A stretch of 64,000 nucleotides of DNA from Merdivicinus sp050943495 (GTDB lineage: Bacteria > Bacillota > Clostridia > Oscillospirales > Ruminococcaceae): the NCBI GenBank assembly GCA_050943495.1, contig JBMNPH010000004.1:131527-195526 (forward strand). The letters run 5' to 3'. Shown piece by piece: positions 25,660 through 33,274 of this stretch. The first letter of the stretch is position 1. Each line of letters starts with the position of its first letter. Under the pieces are notes generated by a model, which did no database searches, was not told the DNA's origin, and was given only the letters and a program-made list of their open reading frames with translations. A program made the translations under genes and the position numbers.

Positions 25660-26493
25660 ATGTGTATTCAATTTCCTGAAATTGCGGAAAAACTTACCGC
25701 TGCAGAGCAGTCGATTCTGGAATTTATCGAGGGGCATCGGGAAGAATTTTTATTTATGACTATCGGACAGGTTGCGGAACAACTTCATGTTTCGGATGCC
25801 ACTGTTTCTCGGTTTGCAAAGCATGTTGGCTGCCGCGATTTCAAGCATTTGAAAGCGATGGTGCTGGAACAGAATCATTTGGAAGGACCTGCAGGAAAAT
25901 TGGCGAAAACCCTTTTCCGAGAAGATTCCTTTCAAGCTGCCTATTATGTCATGCAGCAACAACTCTGTCTGGAAAAAACAGCAGAACATCTAGATGCAGA
26001 GATTTTTGAGCGGGCAATTTATTGCTTGCTCAATGCCAAAAGGATTTTTCTTTTCGGAAAAAGTGCTTCTGCTTCGGTCAGTCAGCTTCTCTATTTTCGG
26101 TTGCGCCGATTGGGGCTTTCAGTTTCATTGCTTCCAACAGGTGGTTCGGAAATTGCAGAGGGATTGGCTCAAGTTCAACGTGAAGATGTGGTTGTCATCT
26201 TTTCTTTTTCTAAAATCTCCAAAGAAGCTCGTTTGATTCTCGATTATCAGAAAGAGGCAGGATTTCAAACAGTTGCCTTTACAAGCCGACTTCATGTCCC
26301 GACTGAGGAACAGGCTAGTGTAAATCTTTATGTATATCGAGGCAAAGAACAGGAATATCATTCTATGACAGCAGCAGTCGCGGTTGTAGATGCGCTTGTG
26401 GTTGCACTTTCAGAAAAATGTGGTGCGGATAGCGTAAGGTGCCTGCATAAGATTCATCAGTTAAAAAAATACTATGCGGATAATTTATCATAA
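25660..26493 (+). CDS. MurR/RpiR-family transcriptional regulator
   Basis: A 277-residue regulator. Residues about 1-75 form the HTH_6 domain (FMTIGQVAEQLHVSDATVSRFAKHVG); residues about 105-245 form a SIS sugar-phosphate-binding domain (AKRIFLFGKSASASVSQLL, then VVIFSFSKISKEARLILDY). Family members sense a phosphosugar-type ligand. As last gene of the ECF cluster it is the likely local regulator, and the ligand may be the product handled by the PHP protein. GGAGG lies about nine bases before the ATG. No clear terminator follows before the next promoter at 26530. Confidence 0.92.
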   Translation: MCIQFPEIAEKLTAAEQSILEFIEGHREEFLFMTIGQVAEQLHVSDATVSRFAKHVGCRDFKHLKAMVLEQNHLEGPAGKLAKTLFREDSFQAAYYVMQQQLCLEKTAEHLDAEIFERAIYCLLNAKRIFLFGKSASASVSQLLYFRLRRLGLSVSLLPTGGSEIAEGLAQVQREDVVVIFSFSKISKEARLILDYQKEAGFQTVAFTSRLHVPTEEQASVNLYVYRGKEQEYHSMTAAVAVVDALVVALSEKCGADSVRCLHKIHQLKKYYADNLS

Positions 26494-26529
26494 TATGAAA
26501 GATATTGCTAAAGTGGTGCAAAATAATGC

Positions 26530-26558
26530 TAGACACCGTTCCTATTATATGCTATACT
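26530..26558 (+). promoter_or_regulatory. Sigma-A-type promoter of the cobalamin-riboswitch operon
   Basis: TAGACA, 17 bases, TATACT, placing the transcription start about 15 bp before the aptamer. Confidence 0.68.
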
Positions 26559-26578
26559 ATGTTCAAATTGAATCGATA

Positions 26579-26748
26579 ATGGCGGTGTGGAGATCCGTTT
26601 TGGATAGCCAAGAATAGGGAATCAGGTGAGAATCCTGAGCAGACCTGCTACCGTATTAGGGGAGTTTGCTTTCGATATGCCACTGACAGTTTGTTGGGAA
26701 GGTGAAGGACAAGCGAAGATCCTTAAGTCGGGAGACCTGCCGCAACCG
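26579..26748 (+). promoter_or_regulatory. Cobalamin riboswitch aptamer
   Basis: The conserved blocks of the adenosylcobalamin-type aptamer occur in order: AATAGGGAATCAGGTGAGAA with TCCTGAGCAGACCTGCTACCG from 26613, GATATGCCACTG from 26675, TTGGGAAGG near 26694 and AAGTCGGGAGACCTGCC at 26725-26741. It controls the importer and cobK/cobH genes downstream. An 8-bp helix (26762-26769 with 26783-26790) and then an intrinsic terminator at 26821-26856 suggest transcriptional control: ligand-bound RNA should favour termination. The 414-bp gap 26494-26907 is thus filled by promoter, aptamer and terminator. Confidence 0.95.
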
Positions 26749-26820
26749 GTTTTTCCGGATAATATAACTTGACAGAGTTAAGAGTTATATGGCTTTACAG
26801 TATTATGAAAAGCTTATTTA

Positions 26821-26856
26821 CGCGGATACCGTCCTTTTACGGTATTCGCGATTTTT
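26821..26856 (+). terminator. Riboswitch expression-platform terminator
   Basis: 12-bp stem, 26821-26832 with 26839-26850 (one mismatch pair), followed by ATTTTT. Placed between the B12 aptamer and the first gene. Confidence 0.85.
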
Positions 26857-26907
26857 GATGCGCCATTATTTGGATCAATTGAACACTTAGAAAGAAGGCG
26901 TATCTTT

Positions 26908-28248
26908 ATGAAAAGAACTGCTGCAATGATTCTATCATTATTGCTTGCCATTCCGGCAATAACAGCCTGTACCCCGCAATCCGAATCTTCTTCGGATGCT
27001 TCTGCTGAAACCTCTCAGGTTCAGACTGCAGAATCTTCTGCTTCGGAGGAAGAACTGGTCATTTCCACGGAATCTTCCAATCTGATCCCCATGGACGGTT
27101 GGAGTGAGATTCCGGCCGCTGAAGAAGATACCAAAGCAGAACCCGGCACTCTGCGCGCTGTCTATGAGCCTCAGTTTGCGGAAGGATTTTCGATCGAGTA
27201 TTATCACGGCGGCGCCAAAATTATTGACATCCATTTCCGCGAGACAACCAGTGTGCAGGCACAATCGCAGCGCATTCTTCTGCTGCCCGACGGGGCGACA
27301 GAACCCGTAGATGCACAATGGGATCAGCAAATTAACGGCAAGGTGGAACGGGTTGTAACGCTTGCCAGCTCTCATGCGGGACATTTTGCCAACCTCTCCG
27401 CCATTGATACCATCAAGGGCACCTCGATTTCTGCGTCCAGCTGCCGGATTCCGGCTCTTGCCGAGGCGCTGGAGAGCGGACAGGCACAGACCGTTACCAA
27501 AAAGGCGGATAGCGATGCGGATACCACCAAATATTTTGATCAGGAACTGGTCGCTTCTCTGGATCCGCAGGTCGTCTTTGTCGGCGGAATGGCAGAGGAT
27601 ATCACAGCAGCTAAGAAATTGCAGGAAAGCGGATTTACCTGCGTTTATATCGGCGATTTTGCAGAAGAAAATTATGTGGGCCGCGCCCAGTGGATTGAGC
27701 TTTTCGGCGCCTTTATCGACAAGGAACAGGAAGGCCATGAATTCCTTCGCCAGAGTGTAGAGCAGGCCAATGAAGTCATTGCCAGAGCAGAGAAAATTGA
27801 AGAGAAACCGAATGTCCTCTGGTTTACCAAATCCGGTACCGGCGCTTCGACACAGTGGTTTGTCAAAACCGATACCGATTACACCGCTTCCTTTATTCAT
27901 GCGCTCGGCGGCAATATGATTTATCCGGAAGGAGTCGAGGAGAATTCCATTGCGTTGTCCGGTGAGTCGTTCTTAGTGGAATTGAACCGCGCTGATAAGC
28001 TCATTTTCGGCGTTTCGATGGCCTCTTATCCCGATGCAACCGATATGACCTTCTTTAATGTGGAAGGCGCCATTGATTTTTCCGCTACCAAGGCATTCCA
28101 GAATGATGATTGCTATGCAGTTGGCAATGACTGGTCGCAGGATACGGCCAATATCGGAGAAATTATGAAGGATCTGGCGAAGGCTCTGTATCCGGAGGAA
28201 TTTTCGGATATCGAGAATCCGCAGAAGATTGTCAAATTTAAGCGCTGA
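26908..28248 (+). CDS. ABC transporter substrate-binding lipoprotein (Fe/B12 type)
   Basis: A 446-residue lipoprotein: basic start, hydrophobic stretch and lipobox AITAC with Cys21, followed by a long Ser/Glu-rich linker to about residue 55. The body from about 75 on has the periplasmic-binding fold of class III (BtuF/FhuD type): VERVVTLASSHAGHF, then ELVASLDPQVVFVGG and the C-terminal DLAKALYPEEF. With the B12 riboswitch upstream and cobalamin genes downstream, a corrinoid ligand is likely; iron complexes are the alternative. The protein is about 100 residues longer than BtuF, mostly from the linker and an extra N-terminal segment. Confidence 0.9.
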   Translation: MKRTAAMILSLLLAIPAITACTPQSESSSDASAETSQVQTAESSASEEELVISTESSNLIPMDGWSEIPAAEEDTKAEPGTLRAVYEPQFAEGFSIEYYHGGAKIIDIHFRETTSVQAQSQRILLLPDGATEPVDAQWDQQINGKVERVVTLASSHAGHFANLSAIDTIKGTSISASSCRIPALAEALESGQAQTVTKKADSDADTTKYFDQELVASLDPQVVFVGGMAEDITAAKKLQESGFTCVYIGDFAEENYVGRAQWIELFGAFIDKEQEGHEFLRQSVEQANEVIARAEKIEEKPNVLWFTKSGTGASTQWFVKTDTDYTASFIHALGGNMIYPEGVEENSIALSGESFLVELNRADKLIFGVSMASYPDATDMTFFNVEGAIDFSATKAFQNDDCYAVGNDWSQDTANIGEIMKDLAKALYPEEFSDIENPQKIVKFKR

Positions 28249-28280
28249 TTGTGCCGAAGCTGCAGGGAATGGAGATTTTT

Positions 28281-29312
28281 ATGAGTCATCATCGCATACG
28301 GGTGGGGATTATCCTGATGGTGCTGGTGGGAGGGCTGCTTTTTTCTGCAGTCCTGGCAATCGGCATGGGTTCGGTCTGGATTCCGCCCGGAGAAGTCATC
28401 GAGGTTTTAACGAAACCGGTCGACCTGTCCGATACCAATAGTATTATCGTGCATAATATGCGGCTTTGCCGGGTGATTGCCAGCATACTGGGCGGAGCGG
28501 CGCTCGCTCTGTCCGGATTGCTGCTGCAGATTCTGTTTCACAACCCGATTGCCGACCCCTATGTGTTGGGTATTTCCTCCGGCGCGCGGCTTTTTGTGGG
28601 ATTGGCCATTTTGGGTGGCGTGACATTCGGAATGTCGGTCACGAATTCCTGGTTTATGTTTTTGGGAGCATTCATCGGCTCGCTTGTCATGATGTTTGTC
28701 ATACTGGCCTTTGCGCGCCGCCTCAAAAGCATAACCACGCTGCTGATTGTCGGAATGATGCTCAGTTATCTCTGTTCTGCGGTTGTCGGAATCCTGACCT
28801 CCCTGTCCGACGACAAAGCGGTTGCCGACTTCACCCGCTGGGGGATGGGATCCTTCGGGATGATGACCTGGGACAATGTCCGGGTACTGGCCATTGTGTG
28901 TGTGATATTCTTTATCGGAGGATTCCTGCTTTCCAAAAATCTGAATCTTCTTCTTCTGGGGGAGGCCTACGCCAAAACGATGGGGGTGAATACCCGTCTC
29001 CTCCGGATTCTGATTATTCTGGTGTCCGGAGTGCTCACGGCTGTTGTGACCGCTTTTGCAGGCCCCGTTGCCTTTATCGGAATGAGCGTTCCGCACATGG
29101 CGCGTCTGCTGCTCAAATCGGAGGATTCCCGCATTCTGATTCCGACCTCGCTGCTGCTGGGCGGTGTATTCGGGGTCGTATGTGACCTACTGGCGCGTAC
29201 GGTGGCGGCGCCTGGGGAACTGGCGGTCGGAAATATCACCTCCTGCGTCGGGGTTCCCATTGTTTTGTTCCTGCTGCTGCGCAAAAATCGCGCAAATCCG
29301 ACGGAAAGGTGA
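28281..29312 (+). CDS. ABC transporter permease, FecCD family
   Basis: A 343-residue permease with about ten helices of the BtuC/FecCD family. Diagnostic stretches are RLCRVIASILGGAALALSG, HNPIADPYVLGISSGA and GPVAFIGMSVPHMARLLL, the last preceding the helix that contacts the ATPase. ATG at 28281 is chosen since GGAG lies six bases upstream; GTG at 28251 and ATG at 28269 lack spacing. It sits between the binding protein (32 bp) and ATPase (9 bp) genes of the same importer. Confidence 0.93.
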   Translation: MSHHRIRVGIILMVLVGGLLFSAVLAIGMGSVWIPPGEVIEVLTKPVDLSDTNSIIVHNMRLCRVIASILGGAALALSGLLLQILFHNPIADPYVLGISSGARLFVGLAILGGVTFGMSVTNSWFMFLGAFIGSLVMMFVILAFARRLKSITTLLIVGMMLSYLCSAVVGILTSLSDDKAVADFTRWGMGSFGMMTWDNVRVLAIVCVIFFIGGFLLSKNLNLLLLGEAYAKTMGVNTRLLRILIILVSGVLTAVVTAFAGPVAFIGMSVPHMARLLLKSEDSRILIPTSLLLGGVFGVVCDLLARTVAAPGELAVGNITSCVGVPIVLFLLLRKNRANPTER

Positions 29313-29321
29313 GGTAGTATC

Positions 29322-30488
29322 ATGCAGAATTCGCCTGCAATCCGGCTGAGTAACGTGACGGTCGGATATGGATCCCGTCCGGTTATCCGTCAGATTCAAG
29401 TCGATTTTCTCCGCGGAAAAATGACCTGTCTTCTCGGCTCCAACGGGACCGGAAAAACCACCATGCTCAAAACCATTGCCGGAATCATTCCGCCTCTGGA
29501 AGGGGAGGTTTCCATTCTGGATCGTCCGCTGCAGAAGTTCCGTCCGGCTGAGCTTGCCAAAAAAATGGCAGTTGTCCTCACCAACAAAATCGACATTGAG
29601 AATCTGACCGGATTTGAAGTCGCTGCGATGGGACGCTATCCGCATACCGGCTTTTTCTGCCGCCTGACAGAGGAAGATGTGCGGATTGTGGAAAAGTATC
29701 TGGCGCTGTGTTCGGCGGAATCCCTGCGGGATACCTATTTCCATCAGATGAGCGACGGGGAACGGCAGAAAATCATGCTGGCACGCGGACTGGCGCAGGA
29801 AGCGGAAATCCTGATGCTGGATGAGCCGACCAGCCATTTGGATATCAAACATAAACTGGATTTGCTTTACCTTCTTCGCCGGCTCTGCCTCGAGGAACAT
29901 CGCACCATCCTTTGTACGCTGCATGAGCCGGACCTCGCAATTAAGTGCTGTGATCAGTTGGTTCTGGTCAAAGAGGATCGGGTCCTGGCCGCAGGGGAAA
30001 CCGAGAAAATCATCGCATCCGGTCTTCTCGATCAGCTGTATGGCTTTTCCCAGCATCAGTTTGATCCCTCGCTGGGTACCATCGAATTTCCGAATCTTCC
30101 CGGCAAGGATGTTTTTCTCATCGGAAGCGATTCCCATACCCCCATGCTTCTGCGAAATCTGAATAAGTTTTTCCGGGGAATCGGCATGGGCATCCTTCAG
30201 GAAAATGATATCGCCTGCCATATTGCCTCGAATATGAATATACCGGTGGCAACGGTCCCGCCATTTGCGCCAGTTACGGATGAAGATGTGGACCGCGCTT
30301 TTGAGACGGCGGTTCAATATCCGATCATTCTGCTCAGCGATTTCCCGCTCTGTCCGCTTACGGAAAAGAATCGGCTGCTGGCGGATCGCCTGCGGGCGCA
30401 GGGAAAATCGGTTATTTCGCTTGCGGATACCTCTCCGGAGGAGGTGCTGGTAAAGATCTGTCATGCCGAAAAGGAGGAAAAAGGATGA
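29322..30488 (+). CDS. ABC transporter ATPase, BtuD/FecE type, with C-terminal extension
   Basis: A 388-residue protein. Residues 1-255 are an ordinary ATPase: Walker A GSNGTGKTTML, signature QMSDGERQKIMLARG, Walker B ILMLDEPTSHLD and the switch histidine in LCTLHEPDLA. Homologues end near 260; here about 130 residues follow, beginning around KDVFLIGSDSH and continuing through AHIASN-like (CHIASNMNIPVATVPPF) and YPIILLSDFPLCPLTEKNR. I do not recognise this extension; alternating strands and helices suggest a small Rossmann-like fold. It powers import by the FecCD permease and binding protein. Its end overlaps cobK by ATGA. Confidence 0.92.
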   Translation: MQNSPAIRLSNVTVGYGSRPVIRQIQVDFLRGKMTCLLGSNGTGKTTMLKTIAGIIPPLEGEVSILDRPLQKFRPAELAKKMAVVLTNKIDIENLTGFEVAAMGRYPHTGFFCRLTEEDVRIVEKYLALCSAESLRDTYFHQMSDGERQKIMLARGLAQEAEILMLDEPTSHLDIKHKLDLLYLLRRLCLEEHRTILCTLHEPDLAIKCCDQLVLVKEDRVLAAGETEKIIASGLLDQLYGFSQHQFDPSLGTIEFPNLPGKDVFLIGSDSHTPMLLRNLNKFFRGIGMGILQENDIACHIASNMNIPVATVPPFAPVTDEDVDRAFETAVQYPIILLSDFPLCPLTEKNRLLADRLRAQGKSVISLADTSPEEVLVKICHAEKEEKG

Positions 30489-31249
30489 TACTTCTGATTG
30501 GAGGCATTACCGAAGCGACCTCTCTCGCCGAACAGCTTGCAAAGGATTATGACGTTCTGTTGTCTGTTGCTTCGCCGTATGGGGCCTCTCTCGCACAGAA
30601 TTCCCATTATCAGACGATTTGCGGTAAACGGGATGCTGCAGGTTTTGTCCGGTTGATGGAAGAGTATTCCATCCGCTTGATTGTGGACTGTTCTCATCCG
30701 TTTGCAGAACAGGTTTCTAAAGAGGTCGAGACTGCCGCCCAGATGTCCGGCATCCCTCTGCTTCGTTACCGGCGAAGCCTGACCTGCGATCCGCAATCCG
30801 ATCGCGCCGTGCTGCGTGTCCGCACATTTTCTGAGGCGGCTCATGCTGCCCGACAGATTTGCGGGGATAAACTAGTATTTTCTTCGGTCGGTGCCAATCA
30901 TCTGCCGGAGTTGGCTGCCATCATTCCGCCGGAACAGATTGTTGCCCGTGTTCTGGATCGTCCGGAATCGCTGGAAGTCTGCCGCAAAGTTGGGATTCCG
31001 CCCCAGCAGATTCTCGCCAAACGCGGCCCTTTTTCGGTGGAAGAGAATTTGCATGATTTTGGGCAGTTTTCTCTCGGTGTGCTGATCTCCAAAGACAGCG
31101 GGTCTGCCGGAGGTACTCCGGAAAAATTGGAGGCGGCTGCCTGTATGAATCTGCCGGTTATTCTGATTCTTCCGCCTCATTCCTCAGCAGATGCATTTTC
31201 CTCGTTGCCGGAATTGATCCGTGCCATTCACCACCAACTGAAAGGATGA
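30485..31249 (+). CDS. cobK: Precorrin-6A/cobalt-precorrin-6A reductase
   Basis: A 254-residue CobK/CbiJ protein that uses NAD(P)H to reduce the corrin ring precursor 6A to 6B. Family features are the N-terminal LIGGITEATSLAEQLA, IVDCSHPFAEQVSKE (the HPFA motif), VGANHLPEL and the late KDSGSAGGTPEKLEAA. In an anaerobe the substrate is presumably the cobalt-containing form (CbiJ). Start overlaps the ATPase stop. The rest of the corrin pathway, apart from cobH, is not in the window. Confidence 0.92.
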   Translation: MILLIGGITEATSLAEQLAKDYDVLLSVASPYGASLAQNSHYQTICGKRDAAGFVRLMEEYSIRLIVDCSHPFAEQVSKEVETAAQMSGIPLLRYRRSLTCDPQSDRAVLRVRTFSEAAHAARQICGDKLVFSSVGANHLPELAAIIPPEQIVARVLDRPESLEVCRKVGIPPQQILAKRGPFSVEENLHDFGQFSLGVLISKDSGSAGGTPEKLEAAACMNLPVILILPPHSSADAFSSLPELIRAIHHQLKG

Positions 31250-31254
31250 TCTTG

Positions 31255-31893
31255 ATGGAACTGTTAAAACCGATGGAGATTGAAAAGCAAAGCTTTGCTA
31301 CGATTACCCGCGAATTAGGAGATTTGGAACTTCCGGCTGACCGGGAACCCATTATCAAACGTGTGATTCATACAACCGCGGATTTTGATTATGTGCGAAC
31401 CCTTCGATTTTCGCCAGATGTAGTATCCAAGGCCCTGGCAGCACTGCGAGATGGCGCACATATCGTTACGGATACGAATATGGCGTTGGCCGGCATCAAC
31501 AAATCCACCCTTTCCAAGTTGGGAGGAACGGCTCATTGCTTTATTGCAGACACGGATGTCGCGGAAACAGCCCGTCAGGAGGGAATTACCCGCGCTGCGG
31601 TCAGCATGCGCAAAGCCGCACAGGAATTGCAGGGCCCGGTCATTTTTGCAATCGGGAATGCCCCAACCGCCTTGATTGAATTGGATCGACTGATTCATGA
31701 AGGAAAGATCGATCCGGCGTTGATTATTGGCGTGCCGGTTGGATTTGTGCATGTCTGTGAATCGAAGGAACTGATCCTTCAGAATCCTTCTGTGCCCTTT
31801 ATTGTAGCGGAGGGACGAAAAGGCGGCAGCAATGTTGCAGCGGCGATTGTAAATGCACTTCTTTATCAGGCTTGTCCTCGGGAAAGCTTATAA
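31255..31893 (+). CDS. cobH: Precorrin-8X/cobalt-precorrin-8 methylmutase
   Basis: A 212-residue CobH/CbiC protein that moves a methyl group from C-11 to C-12 to form (cobalt-)hydrogenobyrinate. Visible signatures are IKRVIHTTADFDY with the catalytic histidine, DTNMALAGINK, VIFAIGNAPTALIEL and IIGVPVGFVHVCESKE. ATG at 31255 has AAAGG nine bases upstream; ATG at 31246 is too close. Last gene of the B12-riboswitch operon, closed by the terminator at 31905-31937. Confidence 0.93.
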   Translation: MELLKPMEIEKQSFATITRELGDLELPADREPIIKRVIHTTADFDYVRTLRFSPDVVSKALAALRDGAHIVTDTNMALAGINKSTLSKLGGTAHCFIADTDVAETARQEGITRAAVSMRKAAQELQGPVIFAIGNAPTALIELDRLIHEGKIDPALIIGVPVGFVHVCESKELILQNPSVPFIVAEGRKGGSNVAAAIVNALLYQACPRESL

Positions 31894-31904
31894 TTTTTTC
31901 ATTT

Positions 31905-31937
31905 AAAAACCCTGCCCGAATGAAGGACAGGGTTTTT
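31905..31937 (+). terminator. Bidirectional terminator between cobH and the URO-D gene
   Basis: AAAAACCCTGCCC (31905-31917) pairs with GGACAGGGTTTTT (31925-31937) with one mismatch; A and T runs on both sides allow function for both convergent genes. Confidence 0.88.
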
Positions 31938-31938
31938 C

Positions 31939-33054
31939 TTAATATTTTCCAAGTCGAAGAGCTTCCTCAATAAAAATACGGTAATTTTGAGCGGTTTTGG
32001 GTGACAAAGGGATATTGATTGGAGAAGCTGTTGGCATAATCACAAACCGTCCGCCTTCTTTAGCAGATGCCATGCATTTTTGAACAGCATTTCTTACTTC
32101 TACTTCACTTCCGTTTTCTAGCAATTTTAATTCCAAATTGCCAAAAATGCACATCCGGTTTCCTACTTTTCGTTTGATCTCCGCAAGGGAAATATCCCCG
32201 TCAGGAGGTTCCTCACAAGGATCCAATCCATCGGCACCAGTTTCTCGCATTAAATCCAGTACTTGGCCAATCCGTCCATGAGAGTGAATGCGGACCTTCT
32301 TTCCATATCCATGAATGAGATCTACCATTTCCCCCAGATATCGGGCAACATATCGTTCAAAATGCTTGGGAGAAAGATAAGGAGGAGTGGCATACTCTGG
32401 ACCGTAGATGCGATATAGATCCACCGGCTGACACTCCAGCATATTTTTTAGATTGCACATATTTCGACGATGTAGTTCTTCTAGGGTATGCATAAAGTGA
32501 TCTGGTTCTGTTATTGCCCATATTGTTGCTTCCCCAAATTCCATGATCTCCATAGCTGTACAGATGGGATCGCCAATGGAACTCATGATGATGCCATGCT
32601 CGCCTGTTTCCTGAGCAATTCGCGGATAATCATCTCCCTGGTATTGAACCGGTTCATAGGGCAAATTCATAAGCGCATCCACATCTTCCAGGTCCTTGCA
32701 TGGGTGTTCCACCTGCCAGTAAGTTTTTACCGAATCCTGATGCTTTACAGTTTTTTGTAAATCACGGCTAGGTGTATGAATGATTGTCCTTATTACATGA
32801 TATCCATTTTTTTCGAATCGTTCTTCGCTGATAGAGGCTGGATAGGACGATTTCACCAGTCGTTCATTTCCATTTGGGTTCCACATGGTGATTGCATCGG
32901 TTTGCTCACGAATTAACTGCATAAGCTTGCGATAGGATTCTTCCTGATTCTCAAAACTTTTGGAATTATATCCGCACAATTCATAGGTCGAGATAGGTAC
33001 TCGATCGGGAATTTCACCATTCATCACAGCTAACAGACGCTCTCTGGATGTCAA
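31939..33054 (-). CDS. Uroporphyrinogen decarboxylase-family protein
   Basis: A 371-residue URO-D-fold barrel starting TSRERLLAVMNGEIPDRVPI, the typical opening of the family branch that includes corrinoid methyltransferases as well as HemE. The segment KVRIHSHGRIGQVLDLMRE and GADGLDPCEEPP correspond to the region where methyltransferases place H-x-C zinc ligands; here it reads HSHG, so the metal set is not the standard one. True HemE is unlikely because the N-terminal HemE motif is missing. Start is TTG at 33054, ten bases after AGGAG. Single gene with promoter 33110-33138. It may transfer or remove a methyl or carboxyl group from an unknown small molecule. Confidence 0.82.
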   Translation of the reverse strand: MTSRERLLAVMNGEIPDRVPISTYELCGYNSKSFENQEESYRKLMQLIREQTDAITMWNPNGNERLVKSSYPASISEERFEKNGYHVIRTIIHTPSRDLQKTVKHQDSVKTYWQVEHPCKDLEDVDALMNLPYEPVQYQGDDYPRIAQETGEHGIIMSSIGDPICTAMEIMEFGEATIWAITEPDHFMHTLEELHRRNMCNLKNMLECQPVDLYRIYGPEYATPPYLSPKHFERYVARYLGEMVDLIHGYGKKVRIHSHGRIGQVLDLMRETGADGLDPCEEPPDGDISLAEIKRKVGNRMCIFGNLELKLLENGSEVEVRNAVQKCMASAKEGGRFVIMPTASPINIPLSPKTAQNYRIFIEEALRLGKY

Positions 33055-33109
33055 TTTTATCACACTCCTTTTACTTTTGGCCGGATCATCTGGAGTTTCA
33101 TTATGTTTT

Positions 33110-33138
33110 ATCATATCAAAGTTTTTTACATTTTGCAA
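33110..33138 (-). promoter_or_regulatory. Sigma-A-type promoter for the URO-D-family gene
   Basis: Minus strand: TTGCAA, 17 bases, TATGAT. Confidence 0.65.
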
Positions 33139-33179
33139 GATGAAAAAATTAGAATTTCAAATTTTAATCTCAAAGATAA

Positions 33180-33217
33180 GGAAACTCCGAACCTGCAGAA
33201 TCAGGTTCGGAGTTTCC
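33180..33217 (-). terminator. Hairpin terminator after the surface-protein gene
   Basis: Perfect 16-bp stem (33180-33195 with 33202-33217) and a six-base loop. The following tract on the minus strand is only moderately T-rich (TTATCTTT), but the stem is very stable and is placed 57 bp after the stop codon. Confidence 0.75.
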
Positions 33218-33274
33218 TATAAAATCATAAACAAGAAGCCTGCTGTCTAACATTTTTCAAACATGGAAAAATTG

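Noticed and set aside
29187..30464. A minus-strand open frame of about 425 codons opposite the importer ATPase gene
   Set aside because: It is antisense to a clear ABC ATPase and shows no domain. The same reasoning removes long antisense frames at 26938-27900 and 51704-52639.
33180..33217. Operator or attachment site instead of terminator
   Set aside because: A perfect 16-bp inverted repeat can be an operator, but its position 57 bp after a stop codon and before the next promoter fits a terminator better.
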